DNA of 64,000 nt. It comes from Levilactobacillus tangyuanensis. Lineage in GTDB: Bacteria; Bacillota; Bacilli; Lactobacillales; Lactobacillaceae. This document shows positions 44,214 to 53,521 of this stretch, one piece after another; the stretch's first letter is position 1; every line of letters starts with the position of its first letter. The position numbers and the translations under genes are program-made. The stretch spans positions 22,923 to 86,922 of the forward strand of contig NZ_RHOA01000009.1 of the NCBI RefSeq assembly GCF_003946545.1, read 5' to 3'. A model generated the notes under the pieces. It searched no databases and was not told the origin of the DNA. It was given only the letters and a program-made list of their open reading frames with translations.

Positions 44214-46379
44214 TTAAATCACACAGCTTTCACATTGATTAGCGCCGACCTCATTGTTGTCATCGGTAAATGTCCGCACGTAGTAGATGGACTTGATGCC
44301 TTGGCGGTAGGCGTAGTTACGCAGGATGCTGAGGTCCCGCGTCGTCATCTTATCCGTCCGGCCGGTCTTCCATTCGTACAAGCCTTCGGGGATGGTTGAC
44401 CGCATGAAGAGGGTCAAGCTCATCCCTTGGTCCACGTGCTTTTGGGCGGCAGCGTAAACGTCGATAACACGCCGCATGTCGGTATCGTAGGCTGATTTGT
44501 AGTAAGGCATGGTGTCGTTATCGAGGTAAGGCGCTGGATAGTAAATTTTCCCGATGGTCTTCTCTTGGCGTTCCTCAATCCGATTGATGATGGGATGCAG
44601 GCTAGCCGTCGTATCATTGATGTAGGAAATTGAGCCATTAGGGGCGACCGCCATGCGGTTCTGATGGTATAGGCCATCCGTCATGACGGCGTCCTTTAAG
44701 GCTGCCCAGTCGTCAGGCGAGGGTAACCAAATGTCTGCGAAGAGGTCCTGAACCTTGTTCGAGCTTGGCCGCCAGTCGGTTTCCGTGTAGCGGTCGAAGT
44801 AAGACCCATCGGCGTAAGTACTCTTGTCGAAATTGTGGAAAGTTTCATGACGTTCCTTGGCAATTTCGTTGGAGGCCTTCAGCGTCCAGTAGTTGAGGAG
44901 CATGAAGTAGACACTGGTAAAGGCAATGCTGTCCTTGGACCCATACATCATGTGGTTCTTGGCGAAGTAGCTATGGAGACCCATGGCGCCTAAGCCAATG
45001 GTGTGGGCCATCTGATTGCCCTTTTGAATGGAGGGCACGACGTCGATGTCGGAGTTATCCGTGACAAACGTCAGGGCACGAACCATGGTCTCAACGGAGT
45101 GACCAAAGTCCGGGGCCTTCATCAAGTTGACAATGTTGGTAGAACCGAGGTTACAGGAGATGTCGGTGCCCAATTGATCGTATTCCTGGCGATTGTTGAC
45201 CGTCGATGGCACCTGAACCTGCATGATTTCGGAACACAGGTTGCTCATGACAATCCGTCCATCAATAGGGTTTTCGCGGTTAGCCGTGTCAATATTGACA
45301 ATGTAAGGGTAGCCGGATTCTTGTTGTAGCTTGCCAATTTCGGTTTCGAGGTCGCGCGCCTTTAATTTCTTCTTGCGAATGTCGGGGTTGGCAACCATAT
45401 CGTCATAATTTTCGGTAATGTCAACGTAGGCGAATGGCTTCCCATAGAGGCGTTCGACATCGTATGGGCTGAAGAGGTACATGTCGGCGTCGGCCTGGCA
45501 GAGTTCATAGAACTTGTCGGGCACGGTAATCCCAAGCGAAAGAGTCTTCAGGCGAATCTTTTCGTCCGCGTTTTCCTTCTTGGCGCCCAAGAAAGCCACA
45601 ATGTCGGGATGAAAGACACTGAGGTAGACAACGCCGGCCCCTTGCCGTTGCCCCAGTTGGTTGGAGTAAGAGAAGCTGTCTTCTAAAAGCTTCATGACGG
45701 GAACGACACCGGATGCGGCGCCATCAATATGTTTGATTGGATCGCCGGCTCCACGCAAGTTCGAGAGGCTGATGCCGACCCCACCACCGATTCGAGATAA
45801 CTGCAGGGCGGAGTTAATCGTCCGGCCGATGGTGTTCATGTCGTCCGTCGATTGGATTAAGAAACAAGACACCAGTTCGCCACGCCGGGCCCGTCCAGCA
45901 TTTAAAAAGCTAGGGGTGGCGGGTTGGTAACGTTGGTGAATAATTTCATCGGCCAGATTGTGAGCCAACTCCTGGTCGCCGGCGCCGAAGTCGAGGGCAT
46001 TCATGGCCACGCGATCGATAAAGTTTTCCAAGTAATAAGCGTTGTCGTCCGTCTTTAAGGCGTACTGAGCATAGAATTTATAGGCGGCCATAAATGACTT
46101 GAATTGGAAGTGTTGGTCGCGAAGGTAGCCGTATAGGTCTTCAATGAAAGCCATTGGATACTCGTCGATGACTTTCTTTTCCACGTAGTTGCCCGCGATC
46201 AAGTAGTCAAATCGTTCCCGCAATGAGTCGAAGGTCTTGGTGTTAGGTTCAACATTTTCCTTCATGAAAGCCTGCAGGGCCTCTTGGTCTTTGTTCAACG
46301 GAATCTGACCATCGACGGGGATGTTAATTTCGTTGTTCAGGTCATAGTAAGTGACGTCCTTTAAGTCATGTAAACTCAT
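44214..46379 (-). CDS. nrdE: Class Ib ribonucleotide reductase alpha subunit
   Basis: A 721-residue catalytic subunit of class Ib ribonucleotide reductase. Signatures: SCFLIQSTDDM, ISLSNLRGAG, NLCSEIMQ (a catalytic Cys), ISCNLGSTNIVNLM and ISYINDTTASLHPI. The C-terminus ends with the redox-active CESCVI, which hands electrons from NrdH. Length is normal. Ribosome site is weak (AAGAAGCG). A 102-base gap to nrdH contains only an imperfect hairpin, so nrdHEF is one operon. Confidence 0.95.
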   Translation of the reverse strand: MSLHDLKDVTYYDLNNEINIPVDGQIPLNKDQEALQAFMKENVEPNTKTFDSLRERFDYLIAGNYVEKKVIDEYPMAFIEDLYGYLRDQHFQFKSFMAAYKFYAQYALKTDDNAYYLENFIDRVAMNALDFGAGDQELAHNLADEIIHQRYQPATPSFLNAGRARRGELVSCFLIQSTDDMNTIGRTINSALQLSRIGGGVGISLSNLRGAGDPIKHIDGAASGVVPVMKLLEDSFSYSNQLGQRQGAGVVYLSVFHPDIVAFLGAKKENADEKIRLKTLSLGITVPDKFYELCQADADMYLFSPYDVERLYGKPFAYVDITENYDDMVANPDIRKKKLKARDLETEIGKLQQESGYPYIVNIDTANRENPIDGRIVMSNLCSEIMQVQVPSTVNNRQEYDQLGTDISCNLGSTNIVNLMKAPDFGHSVETMVRALTFVTDNSDIDVVPSIQKGNQMAHTIGLGAMGLHSYFAKNHMMYGSKDSIAFTSVYFMLLNYWTLKASNEIAKERHETFHNFDKSTYADGSYFDRYTETDWRPSSNKVQDLFADIWLPSPDDWAALKDAVMTDGLYHQNRMAVAPNGSISYINDTTASLHPIINRIEERQEKTIGKIYYPAPYLDNDTMPYYKSAYDTDMRRVIDVYAAAQKHVDQGMSLTLFMRSTIPEGLYEWKTGRTDKMTTRDLSILRNYAYRQGIKSIYYVRTFTDDNNEVGANQCESCVI

Positions 46380-46481
46380 ATGATCAACGCTTCTTTCTCT
46401 CTTAAGATTGTGAAATCAAATAAAAATGGCGGCACCGTGAACAAACACGACGTCGCCAAGACGGGTTTGTGCTAACTTAAA

Positions 46482-46709
46482 TTAGCCGGCGAACTTCATC
46501 AGTTGGTCGGGACGGAAGCCGTAGAACGCTGGTTGACCAGGGGCTTCAACCACTGGAACCGCTTGGAATCCTTTTTCCTTCAAGTAAGCAATATATTCGG
46601 GATTTTGATTGATATTACGTTCTTCAAAGTCCACGTTATGTTCACTCAGGAAACGCTTCGTCATCTTGCATTGCATACAGTTGTTTTTAGAATAAATGGT
46701 GATTTTCAT
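46482..46709 (-). CDS. nrdH: Glutaredoxin-like protein NrdH
   Basis: A 75-residue thioredoxin-fold electron donor to NrdEF. The redox motif is CMQCKMTKRFL (CxxC at residues 11-14), followed by the NrdH-typical ENNQNPEY-like segment and VPVVEAPG with a cis-Pro. It is reduced by thioredoxin reductase, not glutathione. ATG chosen for the GAGGAA site; an upstream in-frame GTG is a poorer fit. First gene of the operon, behind NrdR boxes. Confidence 0.93.
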   Translation of the reverse strand: MKITIYSKNNCMQCKMTKRFLSEHNVDFEERNINQNPEYIAYLKEKGFQAVPVVEAPGQPAFYGFRPDQLMKFAG

Positions 46710-46784
46710 TGTTGCCACTTCCTCGGTTTTTCTTTTACGATGAATTCAGTTTACACCAGATATAGAAAAATACAATCAAAAAAA

Positions 46785-46833
46785 GCACTATATTTGGTAG
46801 TTGGATCATACAATAACTACTAAATATAGTGCC
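46785..46833. promoter_or_regulatory. Tandem NrdR boxes upstream of nrdH
   Basis: CACTATATTTGGT (46786-46798) and ACTAAATATAGTG (46819-46831) each match the NrdR-box consensus acaCwAtATaTwGtgt and are 32 bp apart, about three helix turns, as is typical. They also form one long inverted repeat. A minus-strand TATGAT lies between them, so NrdR binding would block the nrd promoter. Confidence 0.75.
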
Positions 46834-46895
46834 ATAAGCGTTTTTTTTATTTTATTAGCTTCTCTTAAATATCTACGGTAAAATAGGGGTTAAAG

Positions 46896-47516
46896 GTGGC
46901 GGAGAAATTGACTAATCACTATTATACACAAAATCCAGACGTTTTACACGAAGAACACCACTGGCCATTTACCCTTTTAGGCAACGAATTGTTGTTTACC
47001 ACCGACAACGGTGTTTTTTCAAAAAACCGAGTCGACTATGGGTCACGTGTCCTGCTAGATGCCTTCGACGGCGACAAGACGCCGGCTGGCCCCTGGCTTG
47101 ACCTGGGAACGGGCTATGGTCCAATCGGCTTGGCTCTAGCGAAGCACTGGCCTGACCGTCATGTCACGATGGTAGACGTCAACGAGTTAGCGTTATCGTT
47201 GGCCCGACAGAACGCGGTGGCCAATCAGATTGAAAACGTTGAAATCAAGACTTCTGACATTTATAGCGAGGTTACACAGCGTTATGCGGCGATCATTACG
47301 AATCCGCCCGTACGCGCTGGTAAGTCGGTGGTCTCAACGATGCTGACGTCGGCAAAGGATTATCTTTTGCCTGGGGGCACGCTGACCGTTGTCCTGCAGA
47401 AGAAGCAAGGGGCCCCATCGGCCAAGAAATCCATGACGGCAACGTTTGGTAACTGTACTATCATTAAGAAGGATAAGGGCTACTATATCTTGGAAAGTAC
47501 CTTGATGTCCGACTAA
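46896..47516 (+). CDS. Class I SAM-dependent methyltransferase, RsmC-like
   Basis: A 206-residue methyltransferase resembling RsmC and YbxB, whose relatives methylate guanine in 16S rRNA. Motif I is LDLGTGYGPIGLAL; the catalytic motif IITNPPVRAGKSV is typical of N2-guanine methyltransferases. The N-terminal helices include the HEEHHWPFTLLG segment shared by the family. GTG start with AGGGGTTAAA upstream. It is followed after about 20 bases by tadA, probably in one transcript. Confidence 0.87.
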   Translation: MAEKLTNHYYTQNPDVLHEEHHWPFTLLGNELLFTTDNGVFSKNRVDYGSRVLLDAFDGDKTPAGPWLDLGTGYGPIGLALAKHWPDRHVTMVDVNELALSLARQNAVANQIENVEIKTSDIYSEVTQRYAAIITNPPVRAGKSVVSTMLTSAKDYLLPGGTLTVVLQKKQGAPSAKKSMTATFGNCTIIKKDKGYYILESTLMSD

Positions 47517-47535
47517 TCGAAAGGAAGCGGTCCGC

Positions 47536-48060
47536 TTGCGCAAGCTGGCTTACTCACCAACCGAACGACATTATATGGAAGAAGCCTTATTTGAGGCGGA
47601 CCAGGCGGCCTTAATTGGTGAAGTCCCGATTGGGGCAGTGATTGTTCATGATGGCGAGATTGTTGGCCGCGGGCACAACCTGCGTGAGCATGGCAATGAC
47701 GCGACCTTACACGCCGAGGTTCGGGCGATTGAAGAGGCCTGCGCCCGGCTGAAGAGCTGGCGACTTAGCGATTGTCAATTGTATGTCACGATCGAGCCCT
47801 GTCTAATGTGTAGCGGCGCCATTATTAACGCCCGGATTCCGCAAGTGTTTTATGGTGCCCGTGATCCGAAGGCGGGCGCGGTTGACAGTCTATACGAGGT
47901 CTTGGGTGATGACCGGTTGAACCATACCGTAACGGTATACGAGGGCCTGATGGCCAAGGATGCCGGTGAACGCATGGTGGCCTTTTTCAAGGCCGCTAGG
48001 AAGCGACAGAAGGCCCGCAAGAAAGCCCGTCAGGCAGCCAAACGAGCCGCGGCTGATTAG
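47536..48060 (+). CDS. tadA: tRNA-specific adenosine deaminase
   Basis: A 174-residue zinc deaminase converting A34 to inosine in the anticodon of tRNA-Arg(ACG). Zinc and catalytic motifs are HAEVRAIEEAC and EPCLMCSGAIINARI (PCxxC). The C-terminus is a Lys/Arg/Ala-rich extension. TTG start with AAAGGAAG. The SRP RNA gene and dnaX follow, the conserved Firmicutes order. Confidence 0.95.
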   Translation: MRKLAYSPTERHYMEEALFEADQAALIGEVPIGAVIVHDGEIVGRGHNLREHGNDATLHAEVRAIEEACARLKSWRLSDCQLYVTIEPCLMCSGAIINARIPQVFYGARDPKAGAVDSLYEVLGDDRLNHTVTVYEGLMAKDAGERMVAFFKAARKRQKARKKARQAAKRAAAD

Positions 48061-48064
48061 TCGC

Positions 48065-48093
48065 TAGACAGCGTCTGGGAATCATGATACACT
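48065..48093 (+). promoter_or_regulatory. Promoter of SRP RNA gene
   Basis: TAGACA (48065-48070), 17-base spacer, TACACT (48088-48093); TGA precedes the -10. It overlaps the end of the tadA locus. Confidence 0.65.
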
Positions 48094-48109
48094 ATTAGTT
48101 GCCGTTAAG

Positions 48110-48206
48110 GCCTTGGAGCAAGGGTGGACTTACGAATTGTGTCAGGTCCGGAAGGAAGCAGCACTAAGTTTGTTTCGCTTTGTGCTTCAAGTTTATGAGC
48201 TAATTC
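48110..48206 (+). ncRNA. ffs: Signal recognition particle RNA (small bacterial type)
   Basis: The universally conserved domain IV loop GTCAGGTCCGG followed by GGAAGGAAGCAGC occurs at 48141-48163, with flanking segments that pair back (TTGGA with TCCAA). The RNA binds Ffh in co-translational targeting. Its position between tadA and dnaX is the standard one. End coordinates are approximate. Confidence 0.9.
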
Positions 48207-48237
48207 CAACTCCTAGTCGTTGACTGGGAGTTTTTTT
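48207..48237 (+). terminator. Terminator of SRP RNA gene
   Basis: AACTCCTAGTC pairs with GACTGGGAGTT, then T7. Confidence 0.9.
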
Positions 48238-48271
48238 ATGACTTCAAAGCCAAATTTCTAGTGGGTAGATC

Positions 48272-48301
48272 GTGACAGCACCCGCCGAAAAAGGCTATAA
48301 T
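48272..48301 (+). promoter_or_regulatory. Promoter of dnaX
   Basis: GTGACA (48272-48277), 18-base spacer, TATAAT (48296-48301), 49 bases before the ATG. Confidence 0.65.
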
Positions 48302-48349
48302 TAATTTCAGCGAATTTAAAAGTTATCACTAAAGGAAGGAACCGATTAC

Positions 48350-50089
48350 ATGGCTTATCAAGCATTGTATCGCGTTTGGCGGCCCCAACGCTTCGAGGAC
48401 ATGATTGGGCAAGAGGTCATTACGCGGACGCTCAAAAACGCTATCACGACCAATCAAATTAGTCACGCCTACCTCTTTGCGGGCCCCCGGGGAACTGGGA
48501 AGACGTCCGCTGCCAAGATTTTTGCCAAGGCCATTAATTGTCATCATCAGGTCGATGGTGAACCTTGCAACGAGTGTGAAACGTGCCAAGCTATTACTAA
48601 CGGGACCTTAAATGATGTTATCGAAATTGATGCCGCCTCCAACAACGGGGTTGAAGAGATTCGAGACATTCGGGATAAGGTGAAATATGCCCCCACCGTT
48701 GCGGACTACAAGGTCTACATTATTGATGAAGTTCATATGTTGTCTACAGGAGCGTTCAACGCCTTATTGAAGACGTTGGAAGAGCCACCGGCCAATGTGA
48801 TTTTCATCTTAGCAACGACGGAACCCCATAAGATTCCGGCAACGATTATTTCACGAACCCAACGATTCGATTTTAAACGGATTGCGGCCAGTGATAGTTA
48901 TGAACGAATGATTTATATCCTGGATCAGAAGAAAGTACCCTACGACGAACAGGCTGTTAAGGTGATTGCCAAGGCGGCCGAGGGCGGGATGCGGGATGCC
49001 CTGAGCATTCTTGATCAGGCTCTGTCGTTTGGGGACAATGAGATTACCCTCGACAACGCGCTATTAGTCACGGGGAGTGTGACCCATGAGCTACTGGCAA
49101 CCTTTGTCGGCCAGACCCTGGCCGGCGACACCAAGGCGGCGTTAGCCACCTTGCAGTCGGTCCTAGAGGCGGGGAAGGACGCCGAACGCTTTACGGAAGA
49201 TATCATTGGCTACTCCCGGGATCTGCTACTCTATCAACAGGCTCCTCAGTTGGTTGAGGAAGCCGAGATGGGAAGTGTCAGCGAAGACTTCCAGAAGCTA
49301 GCCAGCCAGACGCCGGCCCAGACCATGTACGCCATGATTAATGAGCTCAACGCCATTCAGCAGCAGATGCGCTATACGACGCATCCCGACGTTTACCTCG
49401 AGATCCTGACGATTAAGCTAGCGGAGATTGGCCAACAACAAGGGCAATCGGCACCGGCGCCAACAGCCGCCGTTCCAGCCGCAGCGACCGCTAATCCGGC
49501 GGCGGTGCAGTCCTTGCAACGAGAGGTTGAACAGCTGCAACAAACAGTGAAGCAACTGCAATCGGCGCCGGCCAATACGACGTCGACGGCAGCAACGAGT
49601 AAGCCTAAGCCACGGGTGGCCAAGGCGAGTGGCACGAAGGAAGTCAATCTGGCCAAGGTCTATCCGGTTCTTGGATCGGCTACCAGGGAAAAGCTGAACC
49701 AGTTACAAGAAGCCTGGCCCGACCTGCTGAATTGCCTGTCGGTCACCCAACGGGCGGTCATGAAGGTTTCCCAGCCGGTCGCCGCCGCGGATTCGGGCGT
49801 GATTGTGGCGTTTGATTATTCCTTCTTGTATCAACGGGCAACCACGGATAGTGAGTTAACCGATGCCTTGGAAAATGGGTTGGACCGGATGATCGGGACG
49901 GCCTTGCCGGTTGTGTTCGTTCCGAAGGATGAATGGCCAGTGATTCGTAAGACCTACCTAGCCGCTCATCAGGCGGAGCTACAGGAGCATTCAGATGCGG
50001 AGGCCCCCAAGGAACCGCAGGCCGATCCGGTCGTGTCAAAGGCCGAAGAACTCTTTGGCAAGGAAATTGTTGAAGTTAAACCAGATTAA
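48350..50089 (+). CDS. dnaX: DNA polymerase III subunits gamma/tau
   Basis: A 579-residue clamp-loader ATPase. Domains: AAA+ module with Walker A GPRGTGKTSAAK, a four-Cys zinc region (CHHQ...CNECETC), Walker B IIDEVHML and the SRTQRF arginine motif. The C-terminal part includes an Ala/Pro/Gln-rich linker and a coiled coil (QREVEQLQQTVKQLQ) and a tau-specific domain. ATG follows AAAGGAAGG. First gene of a conserved DNA-metabolism operon. Confidence 0.96.
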   Translation: MAYQALYRVWRPQRFEDMIGQEVITRTLKNAITTNQISHAYLFAGPRGTGKTSAAKIFAKAINCHHQVDGEPCNECETCQAITNGTLNDVIEIDAASNNGVEEIRDIRDKVKYAPTVADYKVYIIDEVHMLSTGAFNALLKTLEEPPANVIFILATTEPHKIPATIISRTQRFDFKRIAASDSYERMIYILDQKKVPYDEQAVKVIAKAAEGGMRDALSILDQALSFGDNEITLDNALLVTGSVTHELLATFVGQTLAGDTKAALATLQSVLEAGKDAERFTEDIIGYSRDLLLYQQAPQLVEEAEMGSVSEDFQKLASQTPAQTMYAMINELNAIQQQMRYTTHPDVYLEILTIKLAEIGQQQGQSAPAPTAAVPAAATANPAAVQSLQREVEQLQQTVKQLQSAPANTTSTAATSKPKPRVAKASGTKEVNLAKVYPVLGSATREKLNQLQEAWPDLLNCLSVTQRAVMKVSQPVAAADSGVIVAFDYSFLYQRATTDSELTDALENGLDRMIGTALPVVFVPKDEWPVIRKTYLAAHQAELQEHSDAEAPKEPQADPVVSKAEELFGKEIVEVKPD

Positions 50090-50110
50090 ACTTTGAAAGG
50101 ATGATTATAA

Positions 50111-50419
50111 ATGCGTAACATGGGAAATATGATGAAACAAATGAAGCAGATGCAAAAGAAGATGGCGGAGGATCAAGCCGATCTGAATGCCCAGAGCTTT
50201 ACCGGAACGTCTCCCGATGACTTGGTCACGGCAACCTTTACCGGCGAACGGAAGATGACCGATCTGAGCATCAAGCCAGAAGCCATCGATCCCGATGACC
50301 CCGACATGCTAGCCGACTTAGTTTTGGCAGCCGTCAACGAAGCCTTAACCAAGGTTGATGAAACCACGAAACAATCATTAGGCAAGTACACCCAAGGCTT
50401 GAACATCCCTGGGATGTAG
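50111..50419 (+). CDS. ebfC: YbaB/EbfC family nucleoid-associated protein
   Basis: A 102-residue small DNA-binding protein. It starts with a Met/Gln/Lys-rich helix ([15 protein letters not shown]) and then the family fold with [17 protein letters not shown] and [13 protein letters not shown]. Homologues bind DNA as dimers and often sit between dnaX and recR. ATG with AAAGGATG upstream. Confidence 0.94.
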   Translation: MRNMGNMMKQMKQMQKKMAEDQADLNAQSFTGTSPDDLVTATFTGERKMTDLSIKPEAIDPDDPDMLADLVLAAVNEALTKVDETTKQSLGKYTQGLNIPGM

Positions 50420-50444
50420 GCCTTAGCGGAAAGGATGTTGCACC

Positions 50445-51044
50445 ATGCAGTACCCAGAACCGATTGCACAACTGATTGATAGCTATATGAAACTTCCCGG
50501 AATCGGTCAGAAGTCGGCCACGCGACTGGCATTTTTTACCATTGATATGGCGGAAGATGACGTCACGGCTTTTTCGAAGGCACTAGTGGCCGCGAAGAAG
50601 GACCTGCACTTCTGTTCCATCTGTGGGAACATTACCGAGGGCGACCCCTGTGCCATCTGTGCTGACAAGACGCGGGACCAATCCCATGTGCTGGTGGTCG
50701 AGCAGGCCAAAGACATCATGGTGATGGAAAAGATGAAGGAGTACCATGGCCTTTATCACGTGTTGCATGGGGTGATGTCACCGATCGAGGGTAAGGGACC
50801 GGAAGACTTGAATATTTCGAGCCTGATCAGTCGTTTACAACAGAATCCTTCTATCAAAGAAGTGATCATTGCCACGAACGCAACGCCTGAAGGTGAGGCC
50901 ACGGCCATGTATCTCTCTCGGTTGATCAAGCCGGCAGGGATTACCGTGACGCGACTTGCCCACGGGTTGTCCGTTGGGAGCGATATCGAGTATGCCGATG
51001 AGATGACTTTGTTTAAGGCCGTTGAAGGCCGGACAGAAATGTAG
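50445..51044 (+). CDS. recR: Recombination protein RecR
   Basis: A 199-residue DNA repair protein working with RecF and RecO. It has an N-terminal helix-hairpin-helix ([15 protein letters not shown]), a zinc finger ([16 protein letters not shown]), a Toprim domain ([11 protein letters not shown]) and the Walker-B-like end [21 protein letters not shown] with GGAAAGGATG. Order ebfC-recR is conserved. Confidence 0.96.
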   Translation: MQYPEPIAQLIDSYMKLPGIGQKSATRLAFFTIDMAEDDVTAFSKALVAAKKDLHFCSICGNITEGDPCAICADKTRDQSHVLVVEQAKDIMVMEKMKEYHGLYHVLHGVMSPIEGKGPEDLNISSLISRLQQNPSIKEVIIATNATPEGEATAMYLSRLIKPAGITVTRLAHGLSVGSDIEYADEMTLFKAVEGRTEM

Positions 51045-51055
51045 GAGGAATCGCG

Positions 51056-51307
51056 ATGTTTGGACGAAAGAAACGGCAATTGCCACGCTTGAAGGCCACC
51101 TACGATGATGACCTCTTGGCAAGTATTGATGATGCTAAGGACCGTTGGGATCACGCCAAGCAAACCGAGGAAGCCATTGCCGATGCTGACAATCAGATGA
51201 TTGCAAACACCGCGTTGGCCCGACAGACCTACTTGTTTCTCTATCGGGAAGCTCGGCTTCGCCGGGTTCGCAGCAAACATATTTCGGCGGCGGTCTTTCG
51301 CGATTAG
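51056..51307 (+). CDS. yaaL: DUF2508 protein YaaL
   Basis: An 83-residue protein, mostly charged and helical, starting MFGRKKRQLPRLKATYDDD. It matches the YaaL family by size, sequence pattern and location after recR. No function is known. ATG follows AGGAGG. A terminator ends this transcript, separating it from tmk. Confidence 0.88.
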   Translation: MFGRKKRQLPRLKATYDDDLLASIDDAKDRWDHAKQTEEAIADADNQMIANTALARQTYLFLYREARLRRVRSKHISAAVFRD

Positions 51308-51345
51308 TTAAAATAACCGATGGCGTCAGATTGATTGTCATGACT

Positions 51346-51378
51346 GAAGCGTTTGGGGGTGCCCAAACGCTTTTAATA
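51346..51378 (+). terminator. Terminator after yaaL
   Basis: AAGCGTTTGGG pairs with CCCAAACGCTT around a four-base loop, then TTAATAT. Confidence 0.85.
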
Positions 51379-51411
51379 TGGTGGGAAATTTGGGAATCCC
51401 AATGATGCAAA

Positions 51412-51440
51412 TAGACATCAATTATTAATTCAAGTACAAT
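51412..51440 (+). promoter_or_regulatory. Promoter of tmk operon
   Basis: TAGACA (51412-51417), 17-base spacer, TACAAT (51435-51440). The predicted leader is about 26 bases. Confidence 0.75.
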
Positions 51441-51472
51441 ATACCTATCAATAAAAAATGAGGTCGAGGATT

Positions 51473-52114
51473 GTGTCAGGAACTTTTATCAGTTTTGAAG
51501 GACCCGATGGTGCGGGTAAAACCAGCGCGATGAAGGCAATAGTAGCGAAGCTTCAACCCACATTTGGGCAAAAATTGACGGTGACTCGCGAACCAGGGGG
51601 GAATCCCATTTCGGAGAGTATCCGGTCGATCATTTTAGATCGGAAAAATACGGCCATGGATTACCGGACTGAAGCCCTGCTATACGCCGCGGCCCGGCGC
51701 CAACACCTGGCACAGACCATTCTTCCCGCATTGGCGGACGAGCAAATTGTGCTCTGCGATCGCTATGTGGACAGCTCCATTGCCTACCAAGGTGCTGGCC
51801 GAGAAATTGGTGAATCGGCGGTGGCCGAGATGAATCAGTTCGCCACGGATGGCCTGTTGCCAGAATTAACGATTTACTTTGATGTTCCCGCTAAGGTGGG
51901 ACTCAAGCGGATCAAGGCCCATCGGAATCCCGCCAAGGTTGACCGACTAGACGTCGAACAGACGGCGTTTCACGACCGGGTGCGGGACGCTTACCTGCAA
52001 CTACAGGCGGCCGAACCCGACCGGATCAAGCTGATCGACGCGACTCAGGCGCCTGACCAGGTGGTTAATGAGGCATTAGCTTTAATTCAATCAATCTTAC
52101 CCAAGACCCTTTGA
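51473..52114 (+). CDS. tmk: Thymidylate kinase
   Basis: A 213-residue kinase phosphorylating dTMP to dTDP. P-loop FEGPDGAGKTSAM, the DR(Y) motif in LCDRYVDSSIAYQGAGR and the lid region IKAHRNPAKVDRLD are visible. I place the start at the GTG (GAGG nine bases upstream); an ATG five codons earlier lies too close to the predicted transcript start and lacks a ribosome site. It heads a tmk-darA-holB-yabA-rsmI cluster. Confidence 0.95.
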   Translation: MSGTFISFEGPDGAGKTSAMKAIVAKLQPTFGQKLTVTREPGGNPISESIRSIILDRKNTAMDYRTEALLYAAARRQHLAQTILPALADEQIVLCDRYVDSSIAYQGAGREIGESAVAEMNQFATDGLLPELTIYFDVPAKVGLKRIKAHRNPAKVDRLDVEQTAFHDRVRDAYLQLQAAEPDRIKLIDATQAPDQVVNEALALIQSILPKTL

Positions 52115-52140
52115 ACCGATAATTACGGAGGAAGATAATT

Positions 52141-52470
52141 ATGAAATTAATCATTGCCATCGTCCAAGACAAGGACGCTAACCGATTAAGTAACGACTTC
52201 ATCGAACACAACATTCGGGCAACCCGTTTATCCACCACGGGTGGGTTTCTAAAGTCTGGGAATACCACATTCTTGGTGGGGGTCGAAGATGAACGAGTCG
52301 ATGATGCCATGGAAGTCATCAAGGATGCTAGTCACACGCGTCAACAATTTATGACACCACCCGTTAACTTGGATGCCCAATTAGACAGTACGTCATCTTA
52401 CCCCGTTGAGGTTCAAGTGGGGGGCGCCACGGTCTTCGTCTTGCCGGTTGACCAATTTCACCACTTTTAG
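52141..52470 (+). CDS. darA: Cyclic-di-AMP receptor protein DarA/PstA (YaaQ)
   Basis: A 109-residue PII-like trimeric signal protein that binds c-di-AMP. Conserved segments are IVQDKDANRLSNDF, RLSTTGGFLKSGNTTFLVGV and the beta-strand end VQVGGATVFVLPVDQFHHF. ATG follows GGAGGAAG. Located between tmk and holB, as in most Firmicutes. Its downstream target is unknown. Confidence 0.94.
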   Translation: MKLIIAIVQDKDANRLSNDFIEHNIRATRLSTTGGFLKSGNTTFLVGVEDERVDDAMEVIKDASHTRQQFMTPPVNLDAQLDSTSSYPVEVQVGGATVFVLPVDQFHHF

Positions 52471-52479
52471 GGGGCACCA

Positions 52480-53493
52480 ATGACCGAAGAATTCTTGCTA
52501 TCCACCGCCCAACGGCTACAGCCGCAGCTGGTGAATCATTTCATGAATTTGATTACAAAACACGAGCTCAGTCACGCCTATCTATTTAACGGTGCGGACG
52601 GCACTGGCCGGCAGGCGGTTGCGACCACCATTGCCATGCGGCTCTTTTGTCAGAACGTGACGGCCGATGGCCACCCCTGTGGGGAATGTTCGGAGTGCCG
52701 GCGCATTCTGGCTGGGGATCATCCGGACGTTGTTAGCGTGGTGCCAGATGGTCAACGGATTAAGGTGGAACAGGTTCGCTATCTGAAGGCGGAGTTCTCC
52801 AAGAGCGCGGTCGAGGGTAACCAAAAAATATTCATTGTGGATCAGGTTGACCGCCTCACAACAAGTGCTGCCAATAGCCTGCTTAAGTTTATCGAAGAAC
52901 CGGTGGGCAATACGGTGGCGCTGCTACTGACCGCCAGTAAGAATCTTATTTTGCCCACGATTTTGTCGCGGACTCAGGTGGTTGATTTTCCTGGGGTTGC
53001 GCCTAAAGAATTGGCCAATGAATTGGAAAAGGCTGGTGTGGTCCCCAGTCAGCGATTACTGTTGGCAACGCTGACAGAGAGTGTTACCGCTGCGACTGAG
53101 CTGATTGTCGACGATTGGTTGGGCGATGCTCAGGCAAAGGTGGGCCAGTGGTTTACGGCTTGCTGTGAGAGCGATGAACGCGCCTTTGTCCGCGTACAAA
53201 CGGAACTGGTGCCCCTGGCGACCAATCGGGAGCGCCAGGGGATTGTCTTGGATATGTTGGTTGCCGTTTGGCATGATGCCTTACGGTTGCAAACCACGGT
53301 CTTGGCGAACGACCAACTCGCCTATCCGCAGGTTGCTCAGGCGAGTCAACAGGTTGCCCAACGGCTGACCACCGATCAGCTCGTGACGGTGATGACGTTG
53401 TGTCTGGGAACACGGAGCCAATTGAACGGGAATATTAATTTTCAAACAATCTTAGAGGCTTTAACGCTACAAATCTTGGAACAGACGCGTTAG
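52480..53493 (+). CDS. holB: DNA polymerase III delta' subunit
   Basis: A 337-residue clamp-loader subunit. It has an AAA+ fold with degenerate P-loop (NGADGTGRQAVATT), zinc Cys residues (CGECSECRRIL) and the SRC-like SRTQVVDF motif. Consistent with delta', it lacks a full ATPase site. ATG follows AGGGGGC. Compared with B. subtilis the ricT/yaaT gene between holB and yabA is missing. Confidence 0.92.
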   Translation: MTEEFLLSTAQRLQPQLVNHFMNLITKHELSHAYLFNGADGTGRQAVATTIAMRLFCQNVTADGHPCGECSECRRILAGDHPDVVSVVPDGQRIKVEQVRYLKAEFSKSAVEGNQKIFIVDQVDRLTTSAANSLLKFIEEPVGNTVALLLTASKNLILPTILSRTQVVDFPGVAPKELANELEKAGVVPSQRLLLATLTESVTAATELIVDDWLGDAQAKVGQWFTACCESDERAFVRVQTELVPLATNRERQGIVLDMLVAVWHDALRLQTTVLANDQLAYPQVAQASQQVAQRLTTDQLVTVMTLCLGTRSQLNGNINFQTILEALTLQILEQTR

Positions 53494-53521
53494 GTGCCAG
53501 AAAGAAAAGGAGGGTCACGGT

